From Planctomycetota bacterium (GTDB lineage Bacteria > Planctomycetota > Planctomycetia > Pirellulales > Lacipirellulaceae): a stretch of DNA of 64,000 bases. The stretch covers positions 48,395-112,394 of the forward strand of contig JAJRSE010000025.1 of assembly GCA_024278955.1 (NCBI GenBank). The letters are read 5' to 3'. A program made the translations under genes and the position numbers. Below, in pieces: positions 9,659 to 18,836 of the stretch (positions are counted from its first letter, which is position 1; the number at the start of each line of letters is the position of its first letter). The notes under the pieces were generated by a model. The model worked only from the letters and a program-made list of their open reading frames with translations, searched no databases and was not told the origin of the DNA.

Positions 9659-11140
9659 CTAGGCTTCTTTGAATGCTGCGACGATGTCGACGAGGACTTT
9701 TTTTCCATCGCCGAAGAGCATGAGGCAGTTGTCCGCGGCGAACAGCGGATTGGGGATGCCAGCGAAGCCAGGGCTAAGGCTACGTTTGATCATGATAACG
9801 GTACGCGCTTCGCTGACTTCTAAGATCGGCATGCCGGCGATTGGACTGGTGGGGTCGGTGTTGGCCACTGGGTTGACGACATCGTTGGCGCCGATCACGA
9901 TCGCAACGTCACACTGTGAAAACGTCGGGTTGATTTCGTCCATTTCCTTGAGTTGATCGTAAGGGACGTCAGCTTCGGCGAGCAAGACGTTCATATGCCC
10001 AGGCATGCGTCCGGCGACAGGATGGATTGCGTATTCGACGGTTACGCCGCTGGCTTCGAGAAGATCGGCAAGCTCGCGGACCGCGTGTTGGGCTTGCGCG
10101 ACGGCCAGTCCGTAGCCGGGCACGAAAATCACTCGCTGGCCGCCCTCCAGCAGCATGGCGACTTCGTCTGCCGAAGTGCTTTTGATTTTTCCGGCATAGA
10201 CATCGTCCGCATCAGCGACAGGACCACTTGCTTCAAACTTGGCAAAGAGCACGTTGGCCAGCGAACGGTTCATGGCCTTGCACATGATTTGAGTCAGGAT
10301 CAAACCGGAGGCGCCGACCAGTGAGCCGGCGATGATCAGTACATTGTTGCTAATCACAAAACCGGCGGCTGCGGCTGCGAGGCCGGAATAGCTGTTGAGC
10401 AGTGCAATGACGACCGGCATGTCGGCCCCGCCGATCGGCAACACGAGCATCGCCCCGAGTACGAGCGACGCGAGGACGAGAAAAACAAATTCAACACCGG
10501 TGCCGTCGGCCATCATCCAGGAGAGTAGTAGGCCGAGAAGCAACAGACCCAGGCTGACGAACTGCTGTCCACCAAAGCTCCACGGTTTTTTGAACTGAGG
10601 CAGCTCTTGCAGCTTTCCGGCGGCAATGAGCGAGCCGGTAAATGTGACCGAGCCGATGAGCCCCGTGAGCCCGGCGGCGACTCCGGCGACGCCGGGGTTG
10701 GAGACTTTAATGAGTTCGGCCCCGGCAACAAGCACCGAGGCAATGCCACCGAAACCGTTGAAGAGAGCGACCAGTTGGGGCATTTGCGTCATTTGCACGG
10801 TATTGGCAAGCCAGACACCGCCTGCGGAACCGGCAAGCATGGCAACAAAAGCAACGGGCCAGCTGACGACGTTTCCGCTGAGCAAAACGACCAACACGGC
10901 AACCAACATGCCTACGGCCCCGAGCATGTTCCCGCGGACCGCGGTTCGCGGGTGGGTCATGCCTTTGATGCCAAGGATGAAGAGTATGGCGGCGGCTAAG
11001 TAGCCGAGATTCGCCCAGGAATCGGCAGAGAACGAAGAGACAGCCTCGGTCGCCACGTCGACGACTTCGGCAACAGTTTCGGACTCAACGAGTGGCTCTT
11101 GCTTTGCCAGTAGGAGCATGTTGAACAGGTTGTCAATCAC
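9659..11140 (-). CDS. pntB: NAD(P) transhydrogenase subunit beta
   Basis: PntB holds the NADP(H)-binding domain III and most of the proton channel of the membrane transhydrogenase, which drives hydride transfer from NADH to NADP+ with the proton gradient. The 493-residue product starts with GTG at 11140; an ATG eight codons in (MLLLAKQEP) is an alternative, and no strong ribosome site separates them. After a short acidic N-terminus come about nine membrane segments up to about residue 275 (SVTFTGSLIAAGKLQ is characteristic), then the Rossmann NADP domain with VIFVPGYGLAVAQAQH and the GRMPGHMNVLLAEA stretch. Length is slightly above the usual 460. It is the last gene of the pntAA-pntAB-pntB operon. 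Confidence 0.97.
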   Translation of the reverse strand: MIDNLFNMLLLAKQEPLVESETVAEVVDVATEAVSSFSADSWANLGYLAAAILFILGIKGMTHPRTAVRGNMLGAVGMLVAVLVVLLSGNVVSWPVAFVAMLAGSAGGVWLANTVQMTQMPQLVALFNGFGGIASVLVAGAELIKVSNPGVAGVAAGLTGLIGSVTFTGSLIAAGKLQELPQFKKPWSFGGQQFVSLGLLLLGLLLSWMMADGTGVEFVFLVLASLVLGAMLVLPIGGADMPVVIALLNSYSGLAAAAAGFVISNNVLIIAGSLVGASGLILTQIMCKAMNRSLANVLFAKFEASGPVADADDVYAGKIKSTSADEVAMLLEGGQRVIFVPGYGLAVAQAQHAVRELADLLEASGVTVEYAIHPVAGRMPGHMNVLLAEADVPYDQLKEMDEINPTFSQCDVAIVIGANDVVNPVANTDPTSPIAGMPILEVSEARTVIMIKRSLSPGFAGIPNPLFAADNCLMLFGDGKKVLVDIVAAFKEA

Positions 11141-11256
11141 GGGGAGGGTCCTGGTAGTAAGTAGTATGTGGTTGGTCGTTAGTGACTAAATTTCAACGAC
11201 TGAGGCCTACTTGGGTTGTGAGTTGCGGGTCGCGAGTTGTGAGAAAATACTCGCGA

Positions 11257-11526
11257 CTATTTCTTTTTCTTAAACATTGCCAACATGCGGTGGGTTACTA
11301 GAAATCCGCCGACGACGTTGAGCGAGGCGAATACGATTGCCAAGAAGCCGAAGAACCCGGCCCAGAATCCTCCGCCAGCTAGCAAGGCACCGACCAGAGT
11401 AATGCCGCTGATCGCGTTGGAGCCGCTCATAAGCGGCGTGTGCAGCGTAGGCGGGACTTTGGAAATAATTTCAATGCCAACGAAGACGGCAAGAACGAAG
11501 ATAGTCAGAGCGGTTATTAAGTCCAT
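11257..11526 (-). CDS. pntAB: NAD(P) transhydrogenase alpha subunit, membrane part
   Basis: An 89-residue membrane protein with three hydrophobic helices, matching the separate membrane part of the alpha subunit in three-gene transhydrogenases such as that of Rhodospirillum rubrum. The motif SKVPPTLHTPLMSGSNAISG is typical for domain II of this family. It completes the proton channel with PntB. It lies 40 bases after pntAA and 116 bases before pntB in one transcription unit. The Lys-rich end (MFKKKK) faces the cytoplasm. Confidence 0.95.
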   Translation of the reverse strand: MDLITALTIFVLAVFVGIEIISKVPPTLHTPLMSGSNAISGITLVGALLAGGGFWAGFFGFLAIVFASLNVVGGFLVTHRMLAMFKKKK

Positions 11527-11566
11527 AATTTAGGGAGAGGTTCGAGGTGAGAGAGAAGGGGGAAGA

Positions 11567-12775
11567 CTAATCTTTGCTTGCTAGATGGTCGGCAGGGGGA
11601 GTCGCTTCGGGGAGCACAAGGGGGTCGAGGCCGAGGAGGTCGCGTAGGCGGGCGCTTTGGACTTGGCCATCTTTGGCGGCCAGAGTGTCGCAAACGATTT
11701 CGTCTTTCAGGTCGATGTCCAGCTTGCCGTCGGTGGTCATGTGCAGCAAAAACGTGACGAGGTTCTTGGCGTACATCTGGCTTGCGTGTTGCGGAATCTC
11801 GCTCGAAAGGTTGGTTGGGCCAAGAAGCGTGACGCCATTTTCGACGACGACCTCGTCGGCAACGGTGAGCTCACAGTTGCCGCCACGTTCGGCTGCCAGG
11901 TCGACCACGACCGAGCCGCGTCGCATTCGCCGGACCGCGTCGGCGGTGACCAGCAGGGGCGAAGGGCGGCCGGGGATGGCAGCGGTGGTGATACAGACGT
12001 CGCAATCGGCGATGATGTCGGCGAGCTGCTGTTGCTGCATTTTGACTTGTTCTTCGGTGAGTTGTTTGGCGTAGCCGCCCTGGTCTTCGGCGTCACCCGT
12101 GTCGAGCTGGAGTTCGACAAAACGCGCGCCAAGGCTTTCGATTTGTTCTTTCACCACGGGACGAACATCGTAAGCGTGGACGATGGCTCCAAGTCGACGC
12201 GAGGAAGCGATTGCCTGAAGCCCTGCGACGCCAGCGCCGATGACGAGCACTTTGGCGGCGACCAGAGTGCCGGCGGCAGTCATTAGCATGGGGAAGAGCT
12301 TGGGCAGGCGGTCGGCGGCTTGGAGCACGGCTTTGTAGCCGGCGATCGTTGCCATCGACGAAAGCACATCCATGCTTTGGGCGCGGGTAATACGGGGAAT
12401 CATTTCCATGGCAAACAGGATTGCCTTGGTGTCGGCCAGTTCTTGCACGGCTTGCGGATTGCCGAGCGGGTCGCACATGCCGATAACGACTTGTTCGGGG
12501 CGAAGTAGTTCAAGATCGCCACGACCTGCTTCGGGGTTTGCTCCCAGGCAACGTACTTGCAGGACGACATCTGCCTGACTAAATGCCTGGCCGCGATCGG
12601 CGACAATAGTGGCTCCGGCCGATTCGTAATCGGCATCGGCAAAGCCGGCTTGCTCGCCGGCGCCAGACTCGATCAGAACATCCCAACCTGCTTTGGCGAG
12701 CAAAGGCAGTACCGCAGGCACTAAGGCTACGCGGCGTTCCCCGGGGAGTGTTTCTCGAACAACGGCAACATTCAT
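11567..12775 (-). CDS. pntAA: NAD(P) transhydrogenase alpha subunit, NAD-binding part
   Basis: A soluble 402-residue protein, the NAD(H)-binding domain I of the transhydrogenase, in the alanine dehydrogenase/PntA fold. It begins MNVAVVRETLPGERRVAL, the usual N-terminus, and shows the Rossmann motif VLVIGAGVAGLQAI near 175 and the RQD-loop-like GYAKQLTEE region near 225. The C-terminus stops at domain I, which confirms that the membrane part is encoded by the next gene. It is the first gene of the three-gene operon; the promoter should lie in 12776-12900, downstream of the zinc-ribbon protein gene. Confidence 0.97.
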   Translation of the reverse strand: MNVAVVRETLPGERRVALVPAVLPLLAKAGWDVLIESGAGEQAGFADADYESAGATIVADRGQAFSQADVVLQVRCLGANPEAGRGDLELLRPEQVVIGMCDPLGNPQAVQELADTKAILFAMEMIPRITRAQSMDVLSSMATIAGYKAVLQAADRLPKLFPMLMTAAGTLVAAKVLVIGAGVAGLQAIASSRRLGAIVHAYDVRPVVKEQIESLGARFVELQLDTGDAEDQGGYAKQLTEEQVKMQQQQLADIIADCDVCITTAAIPGRPSPLLVTADAVRRMRRGSVVVDLAAERGGNCELTVADEVVVENGVTLLGPTNLSSEIPQHASQMYAKNLVTFLLHMTTDGKLDIDLKDEIVCDTLAAKDGQVQSARLRDLLGLDPLVLPEATPPADHLASKD

Positions 12776-12900
12776 GGCGATCCTGGCAAGCGTGTCAAAG
12801 GTGTTGGGTGGGGTAGGGGGGGTCTGTTGCGTACCTGCTGTAACCCGACGCGTGCTATTTTGCTTCTTGCGACTGAAATGTCACAGTTCAAAAACACGCT

Positions 12901-14493
12901 TTAGGGCTGAAGCGTCCGGCTGTACGGCGCGACCACCACTTGGGGTAAGTCGACCGCAAAACCTTGCAAGTTACTTTGTGGCTGTGCGACGATTTTTCCA
13001 ACAACCAGTATTCGGCTGGCTCCCTGGGCGGGCGGGCGATCGAGAAGCACGGGGATGACGGTCGCCGTGGAAGGCTCGTCGAGTGCGACATAGCAGAGGG
13101 TTTGACCTCCCAAAGGTTGGACGTTTCGGATTTGGCCTACCAAGAAGATACCTTGATTGGGCCTTGCTTCGTACCCCCACCAGCGAGAAACAATCGAGGC
13201 GAGGTCGCGAAGTGCGGAACCCTCGGTTGCTATGCCGTCGAATATTGCCTGGGCGGCGGCTATTTGGGTCTGCGAATTTGCGTCAAGGCTTGGCTCGCGG
13301 ATCCACTCGATTTCCTGGGCCAAACGGCAAACCGCCATGTAGGCTTGTCCTTTTTGGGCGACTGCGGCGTTGTTGCTCAAATCTCCCTCGATCAGCCCCG
13401 GCTGAGCCGTCTGGGCGGCGGCGAGTAGCTGGCTAAAGGACGCGGGCAGAGAGATCGTTGCCGGGGGGAGGGGTTCTTCGGCAGTTGCGAGTTGGACCGT
13501 CTCGTCGCGGCGGGGCGGTTGGGGCTGCGGCTCGGGCTCGGACGGCAATGGCTCTGAAAGAACGCTCAAATTTTCTTGGGGCGGGCTGTCTGCAAGCAAC
13601 TGCTCCATTTCGCCCGCAACGTCCATTTCGTTGGCCGGCATTTCCTCTACGGACTCGGCATAGGGCAACATCGACGTGGGCAGGTAGTGGGCCAAATTCA
13701 TCACGTCGCCGCCGGGGCCTTTGATCCATAGCAAAGCGTAGAGCCCTAAGAAGATCCCAACGACGCCAGGGCCTAGCAACGCGGCGGCGACCTTGAGGGG
13801 CGAAAAACCGCGAGTTGGACGGGCAGGAGACGTGTTGAGATGTCGCTCAGGCTTTTTGGTTACGGCGACGGTGGGAGCAATTTCGGCAGTTTCAGTGATT
13901 TCAAGTTCTTCGGCAAACGACTGGGCATCCCTGGCGGCAAGCAAATTGACTTGGGCCGCTTCTTTCGCCGACTCGATTTCTGCTGCGTGCGGCATCTCGG
14001 CAGGGGTAGAGTCGAGCTGGAATTCGAATTCTGGTTGCGGGATAAAAGCTGCGGGGGCTGGCGTAGGCGCGGCTGTTTCTTTTGCGTCTTCCTTTGCGTC
14101 GAGTTCCTTCTTGCTGGGCAACTCACCGGCGAGGTCCGAGGAATCTCGCTCGATGGCTTTTTTCAACCGAGCCTCCCAGCTAGAGAGCGACTCAACTGCC
14201 GCCGTCTCGCTTGACGATTGCTTAGGCTCTTCGGCTGGCGATTTATTCTCGCTTACTGGGGAGAAGTCGGAGAGGCTACGGGGCTGAATGGCTGCGGCAG
14301 CTTCTTCGGGCGGTTCTTCGATTTCTTCTTCGCTGGGAGCCAAGAGACGAAGCATCGGCAGCGCGACCTGAAAAGTGCTGCTAAGCAGAAACGTGGCGTC
14401 GCATTCGGGGCACTGCGCCCGATCGTCGGCAGAAGCTTCTTTCGGGACGGCAAGCTGTTTGGCACAAAGCGGGCAGGTGGCGAGAGACGCCAT
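12901..14493 (-). CDS. Zinc-ribbon membrane protein of unknown function
   Basis: A 530-residue protein with four visible parts. Residues 7-31 hold CPLC and CPEC, a zinc ribbon of the kind found at the start of many planctomycete proteins. Residues 50-230 are acidic, Ala/Pro/Glu-rich and probably disordered. One membrane helix follows (about 233-257). The part after it, starting GGDVMNLAHYLP and passing through another Pro/Glu-rich linker, ends in a folded domain (about 340-530) with QGIFLVGQIRNVQPLGGQ and ILVVGKIV, which reads like a beta-rich OB-like domain. The zinc ribbon is probably cytoplasmic and the C-terminal domain outside. No function is known to me. It precedes pntAA on the same strand by 125 bases. 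Confidence 0.75.
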   Translation of the reverse strand: MASLATCPLCAKQLAVPKEASADDRAQCPECDATFLLSSTFQVALPMLRLLAPSEEEIEEPPEEAAAAIQPRSLSDFSPVSENKSPAEEPKQSSSETAAVESLSSWEARLKKAIERDSSDLAGELPSKKELDAKEDAKETAAPTPAPAAFIPQPEFEFQLDSTPAEMPHAAEIESAKEAAQVNLLAARDAQSFAEELEITETAEIAPTVAVTKKPERHLNTSPARPTRGFSPLKVAAALLGPGVVGIFLGLYALLWIKGPGGDVMNLAHYLPTSMLPYAESVEEMPANEMDVAGEMEQLLADSPPQENLSVLSEPLPSEPEPQPQPPRRDETVQLATAEEPLPPATISLPASFSQLLAAAQTAQPGLIEGDLSNNAAVAQKGQAYMAVCRLAQEIEWIREPSLDANSQTQIAAAQAIFDGIATEGSALRDLASIVSRWWGYEARPNQGIFLVGQIRNVQPLGGQTLCYVALDEPSTATVIPVLLDRPPAQGASRILVVGKIVAQPQSNLQGFAVDLPQVVVAPYSRTLQP

Positions 14494-14619
14494 GGCAAGG
14501 GATTCCTTAAAACCGGTTGGTCATTCCATTTCTATCTCTATTGTACCACGAGTAGCCGCGATTGTCGGGGCGGTTGAGGCTGCACTTCGGGGCATCTCAA
14601 GACCGCTAGCATTTCCTTC

Positions 14620-16134
14620 TCAAAGCCCGTAGATTTCGCCGTATTTTTGAGTTAGATGGTCGATCAACGGCTTGTGAGAAAGCGGCTTGCTGGTGACTCG
14701 CTCGACCAGCTCGGCAGCCGAGTAGCGGCGGCCGTGGGTGTGGATGTTTGCTCGTAACCATTCTCGGAGTGGCGCAAACTCGCCTCGGCGGAATTGCGCG
14801 TCCAAATCTCCGAGGTCCTCGGCCGCCTGGGCGAAGAACTGAGCTGAGTAAAGATTGCCGAGTGCGTAGGTTGGGAAGTAGCCAAACAAACCGGCGCTCC
14901 AGTGGACATCTTGCAGCACACCGTCAGCGTCGTTCGGAGGGTCGATACCAAGGCAGTCTCGGTACTTTTCGTTCCAAGCTGCCGGCAGGTCTGCTACTTG
15001 AAGGTCGTTTTCGATAAGCGCCTGTTCCAGCTCGAAACGGATGAGGACGTGCAGGTTGTAAGTCACCTCGTCGGCGTCGACTCGAATGAGCGAAGGGCGG
15101 ACATCGTTGATGGCGCCGTAGAAGTCGCGCATTTCGACGTCGGCAAGCGCACCGGGGAACGCCTTTTGTGCGCGGCCATAAAAATGTTCCCAAAATGCGT
15201 GGCTGCGTCCGACTTGGTTTTCCCACATTCGCGATTGCGATTCGTGAATGGCCATCGAAACGTCTTCGCCGGTTGGCAGGCCGTAGAATTCTCGCGGCAG
15301 GCCTTGGTCGTAAATGCCGTGGCCAGCTTCGTGCATGGTGCTGAAAAGCCCGTCGCAAAAATTGTGCTCGTCGAATCGAGTCGTCAGCCGGACATCACCT
15401 GGCCCGAGGCCGACCATAAAAGGATGGTCGGTTTCGTCGATTCGGCCAGCCTCCAAATCAAAACCAATCGCGGCGACAACCTGGGCGCCGAATGTTTTTT
15501 GGACTTCGATCGGAAATTCACGCGAGACTATCGAAACGTCCGGACGCTGCGAACTATCGGCAATTGCCTCGACCAACGGGACGAGCGCATCTCGCAATTC
15601 GCCAAGCACCCGGGCGACGTTGGCCGTCGATTCGCCCGGTTCGTAGTCGTCGAGCAGCGGATCATAGGGCGTGATGTCGAAACCGAGGGCGGCGGCTTCC
15701 TGGCGTTTTAGCTCGACGGTTTTTTCTAAGATCGGTTGAAACTTGGCAAAGTCGTCGGCAGCACGAGCCTCAGACCAAACTTGCTGTCCTTCGACGGCGG
15801 TCCGCGTAAGCTCCTCAACCAGCGACTTCGGTAGCTTGGTTTTTTTGTCGTAGTCGCGGCGCAGCTGCCGGATGACGGTGCCCGTGTCGCTGTGCGGATC
15901 GGCGGCAAGCGGGCTCTCGGCAAGCTCTTGGAGCCACTCGTCAACAACCGGAGCGGTCTTTTGCTGGTGAATGATTCCCGCGAGGTAGGCAGCCTGATCG
16001 GCCCGATAAGCCCCGCCGGCGGGCGGCATTTTGGTACGTTCGTCCCATTCCAATAGCTGCTGAATGGTGCCCAGCATGGTTGCTTCTTGAAATTGGTCGC
16101 AGAGTCGCTGGTAGGTTGCTTGGTGGTCGGTCAT
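14620..16134 (-). CDS. Carboxypeptidase Taq family (M32) metallocarboxypeptidase
   Basis: M32 enzymes remove C-terminal amino acids with a zinc or cobalt ion held by HEXXH and a downstream Glu. The 504-residue product matches the family in length and starts with the usual helical hairpin (MLGTIQQLLEWDERTKMPPAG). The zinc motif is HEAGH (268-272) within MHEAGHGIYDQGLP, and the third ligand is expected in the ESQSRMWENQVGRS helix about 30 residues later. No signal peptide is present, so it acts in the cytoplasm. It is a single gene, divergent from the deacetylase gene at 16272. Confidence 0.95.
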   Translation of the reverse strand: MTDHQATYQRLCDQFQEATMLGTIQQLLEWDERTKMPPAGGAYRADQAAYLAGIIHQQKTAPVVDEWLQELAESPLAADPHSDTGTVIRQLRRDYDKKTKLPKSLVEELTRTAVEGQQVWSEARAADDFAKFQPILEKTVELKRQEAAALGFDITPYDPLLDDYEPGESTANVARVLGELRDALVPLVEAIADSSQRPDVSIVSREFPIEVQKTFGAQVVAAIGFDLEAGRIDETDHPFMVGLGPGDVRLTTRFDEHNFCDGLFSTMHEAGHGIYDQGLPREFYGLPTGEDVSMAIHESQSRMWENQVGRSHAFWEHFYGRAQKAFPGALADVEMRDFYGAINDVRPSLIRVDADEVTYNLHVLIRFELEQALIENDLQVADLPAAWNEKYRDCLGIDPPNDADGVLQDVHWSAGLFGYFPTYALGNLYSAQFFAQAAEDLGDLDAQFRRGEFAPLREWLRANIHTHGRRYSAAELVERVTSKPLSHKPLIDHLTQKYGEIYGL

Positions 16135-16271
16135 GGCGGTATTGGTTTTGGCTGAGTCGGTTGTGGCTGATGAGTTGACGTCGGGGGAATCGTGGTCGAG
16201 ATTATTAGCATATCCGGCTTGGCAGCCGGCGCTAACGTGCGTCTTTCCCGAATTCTGATTGGATCGTTACT

Positions 16272-16961
16272 ATGCTTGATGTCCTTGTTATTGCCCCGCA
16301 TCCTGACGATGCCGAACTGGGGATGGGCGGAGCGATTCTCCAGCTTAAGGCCGGAGGGCTTCGAGTGGGAGTCTTAGATTTAACCTCCGGCGAACCGACG
16401 CCGCACGGCTCGCTAAAAATACGTGCCCAAGAAACGGCTGCCGCGACCGAGATCTTGGGCCTCGATTGGCGCGACAACCTGGGCCTCCCCAACCGGAGCC
16501 TCGAGCCGACGCTAGCAGCCCGAGAAAAACTAGCAGGCGTGATTCGCCAGCAGCGCCCCCGTTGGCTATTTGCGCCGTACTGGACCGATGCACATCCCGA
16601 CCATGTGGCTGCGACCGAGCTGGTCGAGGCGGCCCGTTTTTGGGCGAAGCTCTCGAACACCGACATGCCAGGCGAGCCGCATCATCCCGAGCGAATCTAC
16701 AACTACTACTGCGTCCACCTGAAGCTGGTCGTACAACCTGCGTTTGTGCTTGACATCAGCGCCGAGTGGGAGCAAAAAGCCGCAGCAATCGCCTGCTTTG
16801 AAAGCCAGTTCGTAACAGGCCGCCCGACCACCCCCCCAACATTTCTCGACAGCCTACGCGACGAGGCGGCGTACTGGGGAAAAACCATCGGCACCCAATA
16901 CGGCGAACCATTTACATGCCGCGAACCGATTGGGCTGGGCACAATGGCCGGGCTGCTTTGA
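16272..16961 (+). CDS. PIG-L family deacetylase, BshB1-like
   Basis: The 229-residue product belongs to the zinc-dependent N-acetylglucosaminyl deacetylase fold. HPDDAE (about 10-15) and DAHPDHVAA (about 100-108) supply the metal ligands and catalytic Asp. The overall pattern, including the C-terminal GEPFTCREPIGL, is closest to BshB1, which deacetylates GlcNAc-malate in bacillithiol synthesis. The partners bshA and bshC are not in this window, so the bacillithiol role is inference. It is a single gene; the start ATG follows the divergent promoter region shared with the carboxypeptidase gene. Confidence 0.88.
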   Translation: MLDVLVIAPHPDDAELGMGGAILQLKAGGLRVGVLDLTSGEPTPHGSLKIRAQETAAATEILGLDWRDNLGLPNRSLEPTLAAREKLAGVIRQQRPRWLFAPYWTDAHPDHVAATELVEAARFWAKLSNTDMPGEPHHPERIYNYYCVHLKLVVQPAFVLDISAEWEQKAAAIACFESQFVTGRPTTPPTFLDSLRDEAAYWGKTIGTQYGEPFTCREPIGLGTMAGLL

Positions 16962-17017
16962 GGCGGGAGGAAACTCTTCAGAGAAATTGGTCGTTTCACT
17001 TCTTGGTAAGGATAGTG

Positions 17018-17242
17018 TCACCGTTCACCGGGCGACGACGATTGATTTCCTATTGGCAAATCGTCCGACTTCGTGGTTTCGGCGCATCGTTTTTTTATCC
17101 ACCCTGTGTATTGCGGTCGATCCGATGCAGCCTGTTCGGCTTGAAGCCGCGCGACTAAACCGGAAAGCGTACCGCCGGATTCGGCCAAGAGGCGTTCACG
17201 GGTAGCATGAAGTTCATCAAGTATTGGATTTTTCGTCGTCAT
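17018..17242 (-). CDS. Small antitoxin candidate of the PIN gene
   Basis: A 74-residue product from the ATG at 17242 (MTTKNPILDEL), which has GGGG nine bases upstream; GTG at 17257 and ATG at 17251 are alternatives. It is helical in its first half (ELHATRERLLAESGGTLSGLVARLQAEQ). This pattern, a short helix-rich protein beside a PIN gene, fits antitoxins, but the family is not one I can name. Its start lies inside the end of the PIN gene (26 bases of overlap), so the two are translated from one message. Unlike most modules, the candidate antitoxin follows the toxin. Confidence 0.6.
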   Translation of the reverse strand: MTTKNPILDELHATRERLLAESGGTLSGLVARLQAEQAASDRPQYTGWIKKRCAETTKSDDLPIGNQSSSPGER

Positions 17243-17720
17243 TATCGTCATCCCCACCGAGAAACTCCGTCGGCGTACAGATCAATAGTTGGCCGTAACC
17301 TTGGTCTTCAAGTAAACGATAGACACGAGGCAGTTCGTGAGCGTTCGCTATATGCTTGCAGTTTTGCGTCAATAGATAGTCTACACCGGCGATTGCTGCA
17401 GCGGCAACATGAACTGCATCAGCAGCCGCTTTTTTCGGCATCAAGTGATTGGCGAGAATCAGATTCGCCAAATTGTCCACTTCGGAGTTGAGTGCAACCA
17501 GCGGAATCCCATCAAGGAGCTTGAGTCGGTCGGCCGCAGCAGACGGATCGCCATCGGACGCCTCGGTGATCGTCAATTGCGAGGTGACGAGGTTGAATTT
17601 TTGGCGCTCAATCGCCCACCATTCGCGAGCCAGGTGCTGTACTGCAGCTGTCTGAATGTTAGAACTCGGCCATGCCGTAGCATGACTAACGATCGATGTT
17701 TCTATGTAAACGGTATCCAT
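17217..17720 (-). CDS. PIN-domain ribonuclease, probable toxin
   Basis: A 167-residue PIN protein. It starts MDTVYIETSIVSH, giving the first conserved acid (Asp2) and Glu7, has an ITEAS motif that brings the next Glu, and AADAVHVAAAAIAGVDYLLTQN with the C-terminal Asp residues and the Asn of the active site. PIN toxins of VapC type cut tRNA or rRNA. The start at 17720 overlaps the stop of the upstream small ORF by one base (TGATG); GTG at 17723 is an alternative. The tail is acidic (GGDDDNDDEK) and encodes the start of the antitoxin candidate in another frame. Confidence 0.85.
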   Translation of the reverse strand: MDTVYIETSIVSHATAWPSSNIQTAAVQHLAREWWAIERQKFNLVTSQLTITEASDGDPSAAADRLKLLDGIPLVALNSEVDNLANLILANHLMPKKAAADAVHVAAAAIAGVDYLLTQNCKHIANAHELPRVYRLLEDQGYGQLLICTPTEFLGGDDDNDDEKSNT

Positions 17721-17803
17721 CACATTATTCCTCGGACGCTGATGATGTGCCAGTCTTCTAGCTCTGCGATGATCAAATCTTCGGTGATATCCATCGCCAT
17801 CAT
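17720..17803 (-). CDS. Short ORF coupled to the PIN gene
   Basis: A 27-codon reading frame (MMAMDITEDLIIAELEDW...) that ends in TGA overlapping the ATG of the PIN gene. With the GTG at 17824 it becomes 34 codons. The frame stays open further upstream, into WNALWRPGKSIVVSGEPR, which looks like protein. It may be the 3' part of a small gene whose 5' part is the ORF at 17817-17891, joined by a frameshift. It is too short for the ORF track and the call is tentative. Confidence 0.35.
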   Translation of the reverse strand: MMAMDITEDLIIAELEDWHIISVRGIM

Positions 17804-17816
17804 TCGGGGCTCGCCA

Positions 17817-17891
17817 CTAACCACAATGCTCTTCCCAGGCCTCCATAATGCGTTCCAAATTGTCGAGTATCAACTTTTGAATCTGGTTCAT
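17817..17891 (-). CDS. Short ORF coupled to the exported protein gene
   Basis: A 24-codon ORF (MNQIQKLILDNLERIMEAW...) whose ATG overlaps the TGA of the upstream exported protein gene (ATGA). It is helical and amphipathic in appearance. It ends at TAG within the start of the next small frame. Either a real micro-ORF in a coupled operon or the 5' half of a broken small gene; see the finding on this cluster. Confidence 0.3.
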   Translation of the reverse strand: MNQIQKLILDNLERIMEAWEEHCG

Positions 17892-18514
17892 TGTTTCTTG
17901 TTCGCAATGAGCATTTTTATTGTTGGTGCCCCGGGAATGCCAGGTATTTGAATTTCTATTGATCTCGGCATCAGTTTTCGACGTTCCAGTTCATCGATAA
18001 CCAGCAGTTCTGCAAACGGTGGAAGTTTTCCTTCTGTCATTGCCTTCTTGTAAGCGTTTAGTCTCGCGTATCGGAAATAGCCTAACAAGTCTTGGTCAGC
18101 CTTCTCAACCACAATCTTGTAGTTCACCTGCCCAGAAGTAAGCGTAAGTATTGTATCTGTCGCAGCTATTTCGAAAGTTGGAGCCAAGGACCAGAGAACG
18201 AATGGACGAATTTGGTCAGGCACCGAAACGGTGCTCTTTTTCGTTTTTTCTTTGGATTGTTTTGCCCAAGTCTCACAGTGTTCTAATGATACCCATTGCT
18301 TTGACTCGTCATGCTGCCAACGTAGATTTTTCAAGTCGAATCGCTCAGTCATATCACCGACTTTAGTGATTGCCGTGTTGCCACGGATTGACAAATCGAT
18401 AAAGGCTATGTCCTCGCCATTGGCTTTAAGGTTGATTTTGTATTCTTGTGCCCGTACCTGCGAAGTGACTGTGAAGATTGCAAACACAAGGGCTAGCAGT
18501 GGTGAATGTCTCAT
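17888..18514 (-). CDS. Exported protein of unknown function
   Basis: The start is set at ATG 18514 (MRHSPLLAL), with GGAG eight bases upstream, instead of the track start at 18607. A signal peptide ends near VRAQE (about 22). The 208-residue product has a beta-rich N-terminal half (EYKINLKANGEDIAFIDLSIRGNTAITKVG) and a C-terminal part with a helix around ELLVIDELERRKL. I do not recognise the family. Its stop overlaps a 24-codon ORF, so it heads the overlapping cluster that ends with the PIN and antitoxin genes, although an envelope protein is an odd partner for a toxin. Confidence 0.65.
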   Translation of the reverse strand: MRHSPLLALVFAIFTVTSQVRAQEYKINLKANGEDIAFIDLSIRGNTAITKVGDMTERFDLKNLRWQHDESKQWVSLEHCETWAKQSKEKTKKSTVSVPDQIRPFVLWSLAPTFEIAATDTILTLTSGQVNYKIVVEKADQDLLGYFRYARLNAYKKAMTEGKLPPFAELLVIDELERRKLMPRSIEIQIPGIPGAPTIKMLIANKKQ

Positions 18515-18836
18515 GGATTCTCCAGTCGGCGAACAAGAATTCTGCGACTTTGCCTCGTATAGTACTTCCAAAGACAGAAATAGGCGAAAGTTCCGTCGTG
18601 GCAACATTTTACCATCGAGTTAGTGCATATTTCAAGCAGCAGCAAAGACGGCGCAGCTGACTGTAAAGCCTGTACTGAGTCGTGCTAGCAGCGGCCTCTC
18701 ATATTTCACCTTTCGCTCAAGCGACTCTACCGCCTGTGCCGATAGTAACGACAACGCGATGCGGCTGCCGGTTTGAGACCGTAGTGCGCGACCAATTCGA
18801 GAGGGGGGCCCCTTTCTTATTGGATATGACGCCTCG

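Noticed and set aside
14902-15711. 269-codon ORF opposite the carboxypeptidase gene
   Set aside because: The M32 gene on the minus strand has all family motifs; this is its shadow.
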